A DNA stretch of 64,000 nt from Micrasema longulum (lineage: Eukaryota > Arthropoda > Insecta > Trichoptera > Brachycentridae): the NCBI GenBank assembly GCA_022494885.1, contig JAGVSM010004579.1, forward strand, positions 62,001 to 126,000. The letters are read 5' to 3'. The notes under the pieces were generated by a model. The model saw only the letters and a program-made list of their open reading frames with translations. It did no database searches and was not told the DNA's origin. Shown in pieces: positions 33,150-44,054 of the stretch. Each line of letters starts with the position of its first letter. Within the stretch, counting starts at the first letter, position 1. Made by a program: the position numbers and the translations under genes.

Positions 33150-34955
33150 TTTTTCTAAATAAACAAGATTATTTTGACAAATAAGTGCTTTTGAAAAAAT
33201 GCATCGAATAGGAATAACTTTAAAAACTCATTTTAACATGGCCAGCAACGTTAATTACACAATTAAATTTTAATTAAAACTTTTCCATTATTTTGTATAT
33301 CCTGATAACGATCTGTTCATTTGGCAACCCAGATGACTGGAGTTCAGATAAATGAAGTTTTTTTTTTTCAAATTTTCGTTGTGATGATTTACATAAATAT
33401 TTAATTTTGAGGGCCATTTTCAACGTTTTGTTAATAACTCATTATTAATAAATGGGAGTCAAGATTGTTTTTTCTATATATCTTCGGGTTTCTGGCACAA
33501 GTTGGTAACTACAAATTGGTGTTCCCTTTCATAATATTATGTATCTAGATGTTTTAAACTTTTACACCTTAAACTTTAAGTAACATATTTTTTTATTTTT
33601 TTTTGCTTATCTAACTTTTCATATCTTATATAGTATAAATTTTACTGCCTTTTAAAGCATAGCCTGTTTATTTTTATTTCTTTCCTGTTTTGCATTTTTA
33701 AATACTGTTTTTTAATTCATTATAGTGCATTAAAAAATAATGTTTAAATACCCATGTTTTAAATAATTTATTTGTATGCAGAAGCCTTACGGGCGATAAA
33801 AATTAATGCAAAAAAACACTTATTACACTTTAAAAATATGTTTTCCTTCAATACAGACCTAGGCCCATTTATTCTGGTAAATAATACACTTTAGTCTGAT
33901 AGAAATCACATTTAATATTTCTGGTCCTGAATCTAACCCGAAACATTCGTGCGTAAAGCAAGAATCATAGCTACTACTCATTTGCTTTTAAGCCTTGCCA
34001 AAGAAAAAGTGAATACTGTTATGTCAGAATATCTAATTTATTGAAGTAATTTTATGCAAAATAAATACGTGGTTAAATAATTAAAATAGAAAATTATGAA
34101 GGCAGTGCTTAAAACGTTTATTTTTATTTTGTCCAAAGCCGCTTATGGATTTGAAATGCGGAACCGGTTTTTTAAGTTTTAAATCCTGGAGGAACGCCTT
34201 CTTCCAACACTGTGTTTTTCTTGAACTTTTCCTTTTGATATAATTTATACTTCTCTTTCCGTATTAAATATCTAAAGAACTTTATAATTTAAATGTACAA
34301 AATTTAATTTACTTTACTTATTGATATTTGAAAGTCCCTGATGACAAATCTTGGCCGACAATACAGCCACCATCCTGAATTGAATGGCCAATCATAATGA
34401 TGTGGATAATGTATGAAGCTGTATAGGAATAATAAATGAGGGCGAAAGAAATCTTCTATCCTCTGACAATCTCCGGAGAAGAGGACGAATAAGTAGGAGG
34501 GAATAATGATAGGCAATTAATATCGATGGGGAGTCGGGCGGGCGCCCACTGCGAGCGGCGTCCCTTTTAGGGAGGTGGCTGGTTTTTTATTAAGAGCCTA
34601 ATTCTAAAACAATGCACCCCGGAGAGCTATAAAATGCAACGAAAACATTTATACTTGAAAAGTGCAAAAAATCAAGAATTTCGTATAAATTATTCAGTTT
34701 GGAGACAAAAAAATCGAACTAAAAGGGGTTTTAAATTTTGATTGTTCCTCGTTTTTTTACTCGTATTATTTTTTCACGTTCATGAGTCATTTTATGATTA
34801 AATTACTTAGACAAGATGAAGCCTAAAAGCCGAATTATATTGTTCTAGCGCATTGCGGAGTGGTGTGTTGTGGAGCTATCAGGCACATATCGCTTCGATG
34901 GATGTTGTATGACATTGTTCTAGTGTGGTTTATTGTGGAGCCACGTACAGGAAAG
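33150..34955. other. AT-rich stretch with a SINE2 relic
   Basis: At 33915-33985 the minus strand keeps a mutated SINE2 head (cgcacgaatgtttcgggtta region and a damaged box A). The rest is AT-rich. The 70-codon minus ORF at 34304-34516 is unrecognised, and a short GC-rich block follows at 34520-34575. Confidence 0.4.
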
Positions 34956-34963
34956 AAGCGATA

Positions 34964-34997
34964 TGCGCCAGATAGGGTAGCTATCCTATCTGGCGCA
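34964..34997. repeat. Perfect 13-bp inverted repeat
   Basis: tgcgccagatagg (34964-34976) and its complement (34985-34997) flank 8 bp. The core gcgccagatag reappears at about 63509-63519, together with neighbouring gatatg- and gagctatc-like sequence, so this belongs to a small dispersed repeat. Confidence 0.6.
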
Positions 34998-35310
34998 AAT
35001 GTAATCCTTCTTTAATTTAACCCAGTTTAGCTAAACAAGTTTAACTATCTTAGCTTAAACCGAGTTGCAAAATTTAAATCCGTGCCATGCGAGCGGGTTA
35101 CCCGTAAGACCCTCCCTGGATCTTTAAAATGTTTATTCAAATTAAATCCTAATTACTTGTTTCGTTGTTTAATTTTTCCTTACTTCTAAGTTTATTTTGA
35201 TATGAAATAAAAATCATAATCAAAATAAAAAGTAAAACTTACTGCATTTAATTTTGAAGAAAAAGATTGAGGGTCGCCAAGAGAATGTAAAAAGACAGAT
35301 GCCCTGGCTG

Positions 35311-35437
35311 AGACTAGACTAAACTAGACTGGCTAGTCTGACTAGACTAGACTGGACTAGACTAGACTGGGTAAACTTAACTGAGTAGACTGACTAGACT
35401 AGACTAGACTAGACTAGACTAGACTAGACTAGACTGG
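35311..35437 (+). repeat. (ACTAG)n microsatellite
   Basis: About 125 bp of 5-bp units, with the purest part at 35387-35433 and interrupted units (actgg, gtaaacttaactgag) to the left. No function seen. Confidence 0.9.
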
Positions 35438-35439
35438 CT

Positions 35440-36795
35440 TCAAGACTGTGAAGCAGACGTTTCAGGTAGCACAAAAACGAGTGACTTTCGTCAAAGTGAA
35501 TACTAGGGTTAGGAATACAGGGCACTTAAAGACAGGGATAGTTCGTTCATTAGCTTGTTAGTAAACCGGTAAAAATTCATCAGACTGGAAGAACCATAGC
35601 CGTCACCTCCACTGGCCATTAAGCAACTTTTTCTCATTTGTTTCAATGACATCATGATTCATATTCGATACCATATTCTTTCGCCGTCAGAATCGCAAAA
35701 AATAGATTGAGAGTGACAGACAAATTGACCTACTGAGATGCACTGACGGTGATAGGAGCATTGAAAACAGTGAACGCAAATTTAAAAAAAAAAAAAAATC
35801 TTTTGTAAAAAAAGAAAATAAATAATTAAAAAAAAATAATCGTTCATTAAAGCTTAAAAAAATATAAAATGTGCGAATCTGTAAAAATTTCATAAAACCA
35901 TTTAAATGGATCTGGGTATTTGCGTGGGGCTTTTTACAAAAAGGCACTTAAAAAATAAGAAGATTATTCTTTACGTATTTACACAATTTTTTTTACTTTG
36001 GATCGCATTGCAGTGACCATCATCAAGGTTTTTGTATTTACGTTATTATTTATGAATCTATCTAGGATATTTTAATGGTTTTAAAAATTATCTATTTTTT
36101 TATTTCCCTTATAACCGAGGTGGAAAAACTGGCCACGAATGCCTCAAAGTGACTAGGCGGGATTGTATTAAGATAATGATAGTGTGGAGTCAAGAAGCCA
36201 TAGAAAGACAGCTTTGTGCTGACAAGCCTTCACATTTTTAGCCATGAATAGAAAATACAAAGACCCGCCAATATGCGCGAGGCGTCTGCGCATACTCTTG
36301 CTAGTGACAGCTCCAAGTACTATCATTATGCTGATGCCACTTGGGCGCCGATGAGGTGTCGGACTCGCTGAGGACCAGACCTCAGAAACAAGATAAAGAG
36401 GCTGAATAAAATATTATTAAATGGAAAAATACCAGGGAAAACTATATTATTAAAAGTGAATACGAATTTCGAGGAATGTTTAATGGTTCGCAACCCGCCG
36501 GTGCCTACTTTAAGTTATTACTAATATTCTCTAAAAGAATTATCGTTCTAGTTATTTATGTACCTCAATTGACGATATAACGTATCATCACTATGAATTA
36601 ACAGTTCACAATGGTTTCCTAGTGCCAAGCCTTTTGCATGGGAAGATAATTTTGAAATGAAAAAATAAGGTCTAAATTAGGCTCAAAGCTGTTGAAACTC
36701 GATTTCTCATTCCCGGCTCTTAGAAAGAATAAATAATATTTTGAGAAGAGAAATGACATAATTTTCATTAATCAACTTTAAATCTATTACATAAT
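35440..36795. other. Unassigned stretch with a GC-richer block
   Basis: The minus ORF at 35687-35947 is low-complexity and rejected. Positions 36110-36410 are GC-richer. On the minus strand they contain cacctcatcggcgcccaagtgg, which I split as cgacacctcatcg and ggcgcccaagtggc. The second part resembles a tRNA-Lys-type LTR-retrotransposon primer-binding site and the first recurs at 47.89 kb. No gag or pol frames follow, so this remains a suggestion. Confidence 0.3.
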
Positions 36796-36797
36796 AT

Positions 36798-36950
36798 GCG
36801 GCCTCCGTGGTGTAGTTTCAGATGCTTGACTCACGAACGGAAGGTTCCGGGTTCGATTTCCGGTGAGAAAAAAAAAAACAAAATATGATTTTTTTATGCC
36901 TGCGTATTCGGCGCTAGAATTCACCAGTGTGATTCTATTGTGATATTATT
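36798..36950 (+). mobile_element. SINE2 copy
   Basis: The head gcggcctccgtggtgtag (box A slightly damaged) and box B (ggttccgggttcgatttcc, about 36842-36860) match the SINE2 heads at 12.1 and 62.85 kb. The body is diverged but ends with gaattcaccagtgtgatt, the counterpart of the gaattcaccactgtaatt end. An A-rich run follows the head. Confidence 0.8.
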
Positions 36951-37331
36951 AGAAATTAAAAAAAAAAACAACAGGCATCAGTCAGCTATTGCCGACTGTT
37001 TCTTATAGTATATTATTATATCTTTGAATTGACATCTTCAACGAGAAGATTCCTAAATACAAGGTGATTTCCGTTTAATAAAAGTTTTACCGCCAAAATT
37101 GCATTAATGTATATTTGACAAGCATTACTTATTGAGAATTACATCAAATACGACCGACTATTTCCATTAGTCAAGGTGTATATACTACCAAGGTTTCATA
37201 GCGTTAAAAAATGTGCTATGTGATCCAATTTAAAGGTAAAAAAAGCTATTAAGTAGTTTTAAAAAATCGTTTATCAAATTGATCCTCGTCGTTTATAAAT
37301 ATCCGATAAAATTTGAAGGTTAGTATCAATA

Positions 37332-37589
37332 TTGACTGTACATAATCAGAATCTAGGTAGACAAACAGAATACTTATATAAAAGATGTTTATGTGTTTCT
37401 CAAAAACCAAGCATAAAAGTTATATCGCAAAATGAACTTTTGTTTCATTGTGAGTTTTTTCTAGATTTCGATCTCATCGCAGCTTCCATCACCAGGGTCG
37501 ATGTCAACATTCAATTCAAGAAAAAGATAGAAGGTTCAAAAAATATATTTGAATTTAAATTTAAGTATAAGAAACATTTAAGTATGTAA
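37332..37589 (+). pseudogene. ORF of unknown nature ending at a Penelope-like terminus
   Basis: An 85-codon frame ends ...KYKKHLSM at 37587-37589, where the terminal repeat (37565-37670) begins. At 9.85 kb the same terminal repeat is also preceded by an in-frame THLSL and stop, so the repeat seems to start inside the end of a coding region. I do not recognise the peptide (FHCEFFLDFDLIAASITRVD, KKKIEGSKNIFEFKFK). It may be the C-terminus of the element's protein; composition is AT-driven and the claim is weak. Confidence 0.3.
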
Positions 37590-37925
37590 GTGACAATTCT
37601 TGATGGAAGTTCATTGTTTAATTTATTATAGAAATAAAAGACGAGTGATACTTTAATCCAAAGAATACTTAAACTCATTAAAATATTATTATATCAACTC
37701 ATTAGTTAACCCGAAACACTTTGTTAATGATCCTTAAGACAAAAATAATTTAGTTTAATTTACTTTCATATAATTTTGAATCCTCTATCCTTACCTTTGT
37801 TTTTATAAATTCATTGAACTCTTTAAAAAAGATACCAGTCTCGAAGATGTCGCAAAAGTGATGAAACCGGTACTGGATATTTCAAATTTGTGGATTAAAG
37901 TATCACTCATCTTTTATTTATATAT
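37565..37925. repeat. Inverted pair of Penelope-like terminal repeats
   Basis: The left unit (37565-37670: aattcttgatggaagttcat, acgagtgatactttaatcca) and right unit (37834-37925: caaatttgtggattaaagta, tcactcatcttttattta) are inverted relative to each other. Both match 9840-9990. The 165 bp between them are AT-rich. Such inverted or tandem terminal repeats are a feature of Penelope-like elements. Confidence 0.55.
37835..37876 (+). ncRNA. Hammerhead-like motif, degenerate
   Basis: In order: CCAG (37835-37838), U, CUCGAAGA, U, stem II GUCGC/GUGAU around AAAA (37849-37862), GAAA (37863-37866), palindromic ACCGGU (37866-37871), A, and CUGG (37873-37876), which pairs with CCAG. The core has one extra base and differs from CUGANGA, so activity is doubtful. 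The sister copy at 9949-9989 (minus) has a GAAA tetraloop on a five-pair stem II. Confidence 0.4.
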
Positions 37926-37929
37926 TAAA

Positions 37930-38660
37930 AAGTAAGAAGTATATATGTAAAAAATATTAGATTATAATATATTGTAAGTAGTGAATACCTTTACATAAAT
38001 TAAAAAAAATAAAATAATAATAATGGTTTATTAACAAAAATAACAATTACTATATCAACAACATACACCGTTAAATAATAGATTTCTCTGGATCATGTCT
38101 AGTCTGCCTAACTAGGTACAACCTGTTTTAAGGCAGACATTTTTAGGTAAAATAAACAATAATATTACTACCTACGAGTTAATTAACTTAATTATAATAT
38201 TAATTTATACCATTTATTACGTAAGAATATTTTTGAGTAAATTTCCGACTTTTTTTGACCTTAACCCAGTAACCATTTTTTGACAAATTTATTACATTGA
38301 ATCTGGATCATGGTTTTGCAATGTTTGGGTAATATATTGAATATTTTGGGGCCCAGAAACCTGAAATTTCTTTTCCCGAATTCAGAGTTTACATAATACA
38401 ATAAAGGTACATATTGAAAGAACAGTTTTAATATTATAAATTAGGTCAATAAACTTACAATAGTAATTAATAATGTTTGATTAAGTATAAAGTCAATATT
38501 GAATTAGACTATGTTTATAATGGAACCAAATAAAAAATAAAGAACAAACAACAAAAATAGAACTTCATTTATAACGAATAAAAAAATCAGTATTTTTTTC
38601 TTTAAATTCAACTATTTCATATTTAAACATTTTATACTACTTATGTAAACCTACCAATTC
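37930..38660. other. Very AT-rich non-coding stretch
   Basis: Only A/T-rich sequence; no repeat copy or ORF supported. Confidence 0.35.
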
Positions 38661-38667
38661 TGACTTA

Positions 38668-38925
38668 GTGCCGTCTTTCCATATGCTCTTAAACGTTCAG
38701 ATAGGTTTTAACCGCGACTCACCGTTTGAGTGTCGCTTACTATTTGTAAATTATAATTCCACAATGAGTCTTGGTCACAGTCGATTGGTTGCGATTCGTC
38801 ACGACTTGTTGACGCAAACCAACAAAGCAACCGCTGCTGATCATTCGGCTCCTCTGATCACCATAATCAGCTCTGCACTTCACTCCGAGAACCAGAAGTG
38901 TGGAAACATCACCTCAAGAATCTAG
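38668..38925 (+). other. GC-richer block with an 85-codon ORF
   Basis: The ORF starts MPSFHMLLNVQIGF and the block has more even base use than its neighbours, with blocks such as SLGHSRLVAIRHDLL. I recognise no domain. It lies 110 bp upstream of LINE K remains but does not look like that element's protein. Confidence 0.3.
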
Positions 38926-39009
38926 TTATCGTAAAATGGGGTTAATCAATCAATACGTGCTTTGCATATATATTTTTTATTTAACTTTGGTCTTTTTATT
39001 TTTATCCGT

Positions 39010-39775
39010 TGTTCAACGCAAAGCGGTAGTTACTCACTTAATCCATGTCCGTGCTAACTACTGGGTGTTCAAAACGGTAAGTGCTGGTTTCTTCCATCTC
39101 CGACAGATCAAATCCGTACGGAGAAATATTCCTATAGACGCAACTAAAGCTCTTGTGAATTCTTATGCCATTTTGCGTCTAGATTACTGTAATGGAATAT
39201 ACGCAAATTTCCCAAAGTACCAAACTTATAAACTTTAATCTGCTTTCAATGCAGCAGCAAGGCTTATTACGGGGCTAAAAAAATATTCTCACATCTCACA
39301 ACATCTTCGAAATTCGCACTGGTTAAAAAACCCAGAGAATACAGTACAAGCTTTGCTGGACAGTATTTAAACCCCTTCATGTTATCGGACCTTTGTATTA
39401 GGGAAAATATATGTCAAAGAAAATCTACTCTTAGGTTAGCATATGATTCTGGAAGAGGAAAACTTGTCGAAATCTGGCTCTTTCCAAACACTAGGTTTGG
39501 AGATCATGCTTTTGCCGTTGCCGGTCCCTCTCCCTGTGAATTTGAATTGCCTTCAAATTTACGAATCATCGACAGCTCCAGTCAGTTCAGATTCTAACTC
39601 AAATTTCACTTCTTTAGATTATCATACCCTCAATTTTAAATCAGAAAATAAAACATGTAGTCTAATGAAAATGTAAGTTTAAGTATACAATTGTAAAACG
39701 CCCTTGAGCTGATTTTTCAAAAAAAATGTGCTGTTTAAATCAGCCGAATATTATTATAATTATAATATTATTATG
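39010..39775 (+). mobile_element. LINE K, CR1/L2-group ORF2 C-terminus and 3' hairpin
   Basis: The plus strand encodes VSAGFFHLRQIKSVRRNIPI, DATKALVNSYAILRLDYCNG, IYANFPKYQ, a stop, then SAFNAAARLITGLKKYSHIS and LRNSHWL. A frameshift near 39375 leads to LSDLCIREN, NTRFGDHAFAVAGPS and LPSNLRIIDSS. This order (FFHLRxIxxIRRxL, LDYCNxxYxGLP, NAAARLI, LHWLP, RTRFGDRAFAVAGP, WNxLP) is diagnostic of the CR1/L2/Daphne group. The 3' end carries cgcccttgagctgatttttc and aaatcagcc followed by (att)n at 39760-39778, the group's typical 3' stem-loop with microsatellite. It has several stops and at least two frameshifts. Confidence 0.9.
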
Positions 39776-39779
39776 CCTT

Positions 39780-41580
39780 GTAAAGTTTGCAAGCGTAGTT
39801 AAGGGTCTCGGAAGGCATTTGTAATATATGGCCTAGGGAACCGTGTCACCCCTGCTTGATGACGGTTTTCACTGGGGGTTGTCAATTGGCGGTCATCACA
39901 GAACTATCCAAATGGTTTCATTTTCATTTGCTTCAATAGTAATTACAAAACATTTAATAGTTTTTTATATTTTAGGTAACTGATATATAAAAATACATCA
40001 AAGACAGAGAAATGCTAATCACTTAAACAATTAATTACGTGTGGATATTTAAAAAAAACATTATGTGAGAATGAGATTTATGCACATTTACTTTTTTTAG
40101 AACATTTTGATGTGTTTTTTGGACCCCGCAATGCAATACAAAACTTCAGCAAAGAGTGCAATCAACACATGACACAACACCCCAGAAAAACTGAATGTGC
40201 ATCTAAACGGCTTGACATTGGAAATTCAAAATACTACAATTACGTAAGATACACTTCTTAAATGGCTCTTTCTTAGATATTATTCTACTTTTGGAAATTA
40301 CCCTCACAAATAGCTGCTGAATAAAAACGATGCTATAAGCAATCAATAAAAGGAATCTTCCGTAAATTAATTTTTCATATTAAATCTTAAGAAAATACAT
40401 TTTCCAAATTTGCCACAAAACTACAAGATTACTCATTTAAGCTGATATTTTGTAATAATTTCTTTTGAAAATAAAAAAAAAAGTATGTAAATCAGCGAGT
40501 TTAGTAATAATCGAAATATGTTACATACACATTATTTAAAATAATGTGTTTACCCTTTTTTAGTATTAACTAACTTTTTATTTAACTTTTCCATTCTGAA
40601 TTTCATTATTATTTCTGTTTATTTTTTTTATGTGGGTATTATTTACCTTTTTACACTTTTTGAGTATTTACCAAATTATTGGTTTACTCTTTTATATTAA
40701 TGTATCTTTTAATGTATTGTTTTGTAAATAACGTGACTTTATTTACTTGTATGTACATTCATTTTACAGAATGCATTTTTTTCCTTGTATGTCAAAGACA
40801 CAAAGTGCCGTATGTTGGAATAAAATTATAATAACGTATTGAACCGGAACATTTGAGTATTTCGCTATATTTGATCTTTATGTATAAGTCTTCTAAAATT
40901 TTCAAAATTTTACCAAACACGCGCCATAAATATTTAGACAATATTTTTTTTACAATATACATATTTTTCATGTTCGTTCTACAGTTTTCATTTCACCCCA
41001 TTTAGCCTCAACCTTACCACATTTACGCATACTGCGAAGTCACGCCTTAAAAGGAGACGGTCTCAACAAGTAATTACTCGTTACAATAATTGGACAAACT
41101 GCAAGTTGTATTGTATCTTATATACCCTTAAACAAACAATAATTTCAGTTTTGAGAATAATCCAATTCTTCGTCGACTACGCCCGTATTCACGAACAAAA
41201 CTCAAGGCGAGAAAAGTATGTTCTATACAGAGAATTGCTTGAAGTCGAAGACAGAATATTCTAATTTTAAATCTCATTTGCAGATAAAAACTCAAAGGTG
41301 AGGACTGAGGACTGTAGAATCTTTCCTCACCGCGTATTTGGTCCGTGAAGACGGGCATTATACTGGAATGTGCCCTCTTATAATTTTATCTAAATAAATC
41401 GATATATTAACTGAGGTGCTTAAATTATTATATTATATAAAGATGAAACTTAAACCAAGATGAAGAAATCATCAAGAAAAAACGAAGTCTGGTTTTTCTG
41501 CCTACAAACGTATTCCTGTATTTCCTACCTTGATTATGCCATTAGAGCTTTATATTTTTTTTACCTACCGCCGTCTTCGG
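39780..41580. other. AT-rich non-coding stretch
   Basis: No second copies or supported frames. The minus ORF at 41128-41358 and plus ORF at 41460-41657 are unrecognised, and the latter runs into the LINE F repeat. Confidence 0.35.
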
Positions 41581-41584
41581 ACGT

Positions 41585-41820
41585 ACTGTATATATATTTG
41601 GATAATTTGTATAGCGCCGTTTTTTGTGAAAATCACCTCAAGGGCGCTGTACAATAAATAAATATCCCACCACGTCTTGCAGCTACAGAGCACATGGACG
41701 GTTGGGATTTTTGTTCCTCGTCTCCGATTATGATATACAGGAGCTAGATTACAGCACGTCTTGCAGCTACAGAGCACATATACAATAAGAAATCTAGCCC
41801 CTATTTATTTTTTTATTTTT
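41585..41820 (+). repeat. LINE F 3' end with attached repeat
   Basis: It starts atatttggataatttgtata, then gcgccgttttttg, aaaatcacctcaagggcgct and aataaataaat. The cgtcttgcagctacagagca unit follows twice (about 41671-41695 and 41757-41780), ending tctagcccctatttatttt. It is the same composite as at 6955-7150. No coding part of LINE F remains here. Confidence 0.65.
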
Positions 41821-41878
41821 TTTGTTTACAAATATGATACATATTTTTTAAAAACGTTTATAAGATACAATTATTACA

Positions 41879-41924
41879 AAATTTATAAGATACAATTTAT
41901 GGTATAATTGTATCTTATAAATTT
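41879..41924. repeat. Perfect 19-bp inverted repeat
   Basis: aaatttataagatacaatt (41879-41897) and its exact complement (41906-41924) are separated by 8 bp. A direct copy of the inner ttataagatacaattatt sequence precedes it at 41859-41875, so a small duplication-inversion is likely. Confidence 0.7.
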
Positions 41925-42079
41925 ATAAATGTCTGATGGTTTTCCAATGAAATAAATAAAACAAAACAAAAATGGTGAAATAAAAAAAAGTTTTTTTATT
42001 ACACAAAATATTAGTATTTCAAAACAACAAAATTGATTTAGTTTTCTGGTGCAAAAATCGGGAATACGAGATCTCCGTT

Positions 42080-42310
42080 TTGTCGATTTTAGTTAGGCAT
42101 AATCAGTCGGACGTGCAGTTGTCTTTTTGAGAGGATGACAGAATTATCATATTTAAATACCCGTCAATCAAATCAAATTCTTCCACCGCATATCCTCTTA
42201 AATAACGTAGATATCAAGACATTTTATGGGATTTTTTTACACCAATGACAGGTATCAAGCCCTGTAAATGCTTAGATATCAACATTCCATATTATTTTTT
42301 TCATCTCGTT
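42080..42310. repeat. Two repeat relics
   Basis: At 42080-42210 the minus strand shares aagaggatatg, aactgcacgtc and gactgattatgcct with 21145-21310. At 42236-42310 (ccaatgacaggt, aagccctgtaaatgctta, ttccatatt) the right arm of the fold-back family is recognisable. Confidence 0.5.
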
Positions 42311-42788
42311 TAAGATATTGACAAAAAAAAATTCGTTTCTGTTTATATATCGATTTAGAATACTGAACTAAAATAAATATGCGTAAGTAGTAAAAATGTA
42401 TCTTCTTAATGTGACTTGATAAAAAAATGTACACGGACCCTAAATGTTTTGGCATAATTGATGATTTATTATGATTGATTTCTCAGAATTCGTAACCATT
42501 TTTAATGATTTAATCATGATTAATCGATAATCATTGTTAGAATAAATAACTCTGGTAGGTATTTGTTAATATTTCAAGTTAAAATCATTATTAAAAGTAT
42601 TCATTTAATTAAAATATATTATGGTCATAAATCTTCTTGTTAATTGATAAGCCTTAGTTTAATTATAAAAATGACTAAGAGGAAATTATTTTTCTTTATT
42701 TTCACATTAAAAAATATACGTATTTGTACTTTATACTTTTTTACCTGAAAAAAATAATATCAGTCATGGGTCATCGTCGGCCACGATC

Positions 42789-42935
42789 GGGTTGTGTTAC
42801 CTTGGCTAGTGTCTCGGACTCACGGATCAAAGGTTCGTGGTTCGAATCCCACTCTACCCCAATCTGATTCCCATTTTCTAATAGTGATATATTTACAACT
42901 CGCTGAAAACAGCCCTCAAAATTTAATATAATTAT
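42789..42935 (+). mobile_element. SINE3 copy, tRNA-derived
   Basis: The head (gggttgtgttaccttggcta, then gtgtctcggactcacgg) and box B (ggttcgtggttcgaatccc, about 42832-42850) match the copy at 57761-57905. The body continues ccattttctaatagtga, tttacaactc and aaaacagccctcaaaattta, colinear in both copies. The intact box B and shared body identify a SINE rather than a tRNA gene. Confidence 0.85.
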
Positions 42936-42944
42936 TTAATATGA

Positions 42945-43590
42945 TATAGTTTTTTGGGTAATTATTAGCGGTGTATAGATTTCTTGAACACAACTACCCC
43001 ATCCTATGCTCGATGATTTGGGGACCATGTGAGTTGAAGTACTCTCTTATGGTGGAGAGGGTTCAGAAGAAATTTCTTCGGTTTCTCTACATGAGGGAGT
43101 GCGTATATTATCCATGGTTTTATTCCACTGAGTTCCTCCAGGGTACGCTTGGTTACATCAGTTTGAAGACCAGAAGGAATATGTATTTAACTACGCACTT
43201 CTTTCGATTGTTGCGTGGTATTATTGACAACCCTAAAATTATGCGGAGCATTGAATTTTTTGTTCTGGATAATTACCTTAGACAGCGTCAGCATAGACTG
43301 TTTCACATTACAATATACAAGACCGACTTGCTAATGGTTATGCCTGTTGGAAGGACTATCTCTATGTTGAACAATACTACTTTAGACATTGTCATTTTTC
43401 ACGTATCTGAGGGAGTTTTTTGTCACAAGATTCTCTTATTTTTTTAACATATTATTATCTGGATATTATGTATACTTATGTGTTATTTTTTTATGTACCT
43501 AATTTTACCTTATTATTTAAATTATTACTATATGTATGAATTAAGATATTCCATTTTGTAATAAACATATATATGAATAAATAATGTCGT
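42945..43590 (+). mobile_element. LINE C copy 2, 3' end
   Basis: From 42971 a 158-codon frame is open. LINE similarity starts at SMIWGP and runs through VQKKFLRFLYMREC, TEFLQGTLGY, TRRNMYLTTHFF, DNYLRQRQHRLF, MPVGRTISMLNN and LDIVIFHVSEG to a stop at 43445-43447. It is the best-preserved C copy, with no internal stop in this part. The first codons (YRFLEHNYPILC) are not LINE C: they come from a 60-bp sequence at 42945-43003 that recurs at 43776-43837. A 3' UTR ends near 43590 in aataaa-type sequence. Confidence 0.8.
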
Positions 43591-43775
43591 AACCAACTGT
43601 TTCTTATATACTCATTTAGTTATTTTAATTTTTAAGAGTTATTTGTTTACTAGTGGTCCAAAAGTAGATCAGACATGACTTGTAAATTTGTCTAATTGAA
43701 AGGACTTTGGCCTCTTTGAACAATGAATCAGATGAAAAGGTAGGAAGGAAGATACTTATATATTCTATTTAGTAT

Positions 43776-43837
43776 TGTTTTTTGGGTGATCGTTAGCGGT
43801 CTAAAGATTTCTTAAACACAACTACCCCATCCTATTA
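43776..43837 (+). repeat. Second copy of the sequence that precedes LINE C copy 2
   Basis: gttttttgggt, ttagcggt, agatttctt and aacacaactaccccatccta occur here and at 42950-43003 with a few mismatches. Here it is followed by a minus-strand LINE fragment rather than LINE C. It may be the flank of an insertion duplicated by rearrangement, or a short unrecognised repeat. Confidence 0.6.
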
Positions 43838-43839
43838 TA

Positions 43840-44050
43840 CCATATGTTGCCTCTGATGTAAGAGTGCAAAATAAACCAAATGAAGGGTGTTGTGGTATAA
43901 CACATTTTTTAAGTTGTAGAATACATATATTAGTTTTCTTAATCTAACACTTATTATGTCTTTGTGAGATTTCCTGCATAGATGTTGCTCAATAAGTACT
44001 CCCAAATATTTTACGTATTCTGTCTGCTTTATCTGTGGACAGAAACCCAT
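43840..44050 (-). mobile_element. LINE M fragment
   Basis: The minus strand encodes TEYVKYLGVLIEQHL, VRLRKLIYVFYNLKNVLYHN and TLHLVYFALLHQ. The YLGVxIDxxLxWKxH...LRKLIYxFYxLxxxL...VYFAL order is the segment just after the RT palm in Jockey-type LINEs. It is only 70 codons. The adjacent minus ORF at 44101-44349 does not continue this similarity. Confidence 0.7.
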
Positions 44051-44054
44051 ACCA

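Noticed and set aside
35687..35947. 86-codon minus ORF with hydrophobic and serine runs
   Set aside because: Generated by poly(A/T) tracts and short repeats.
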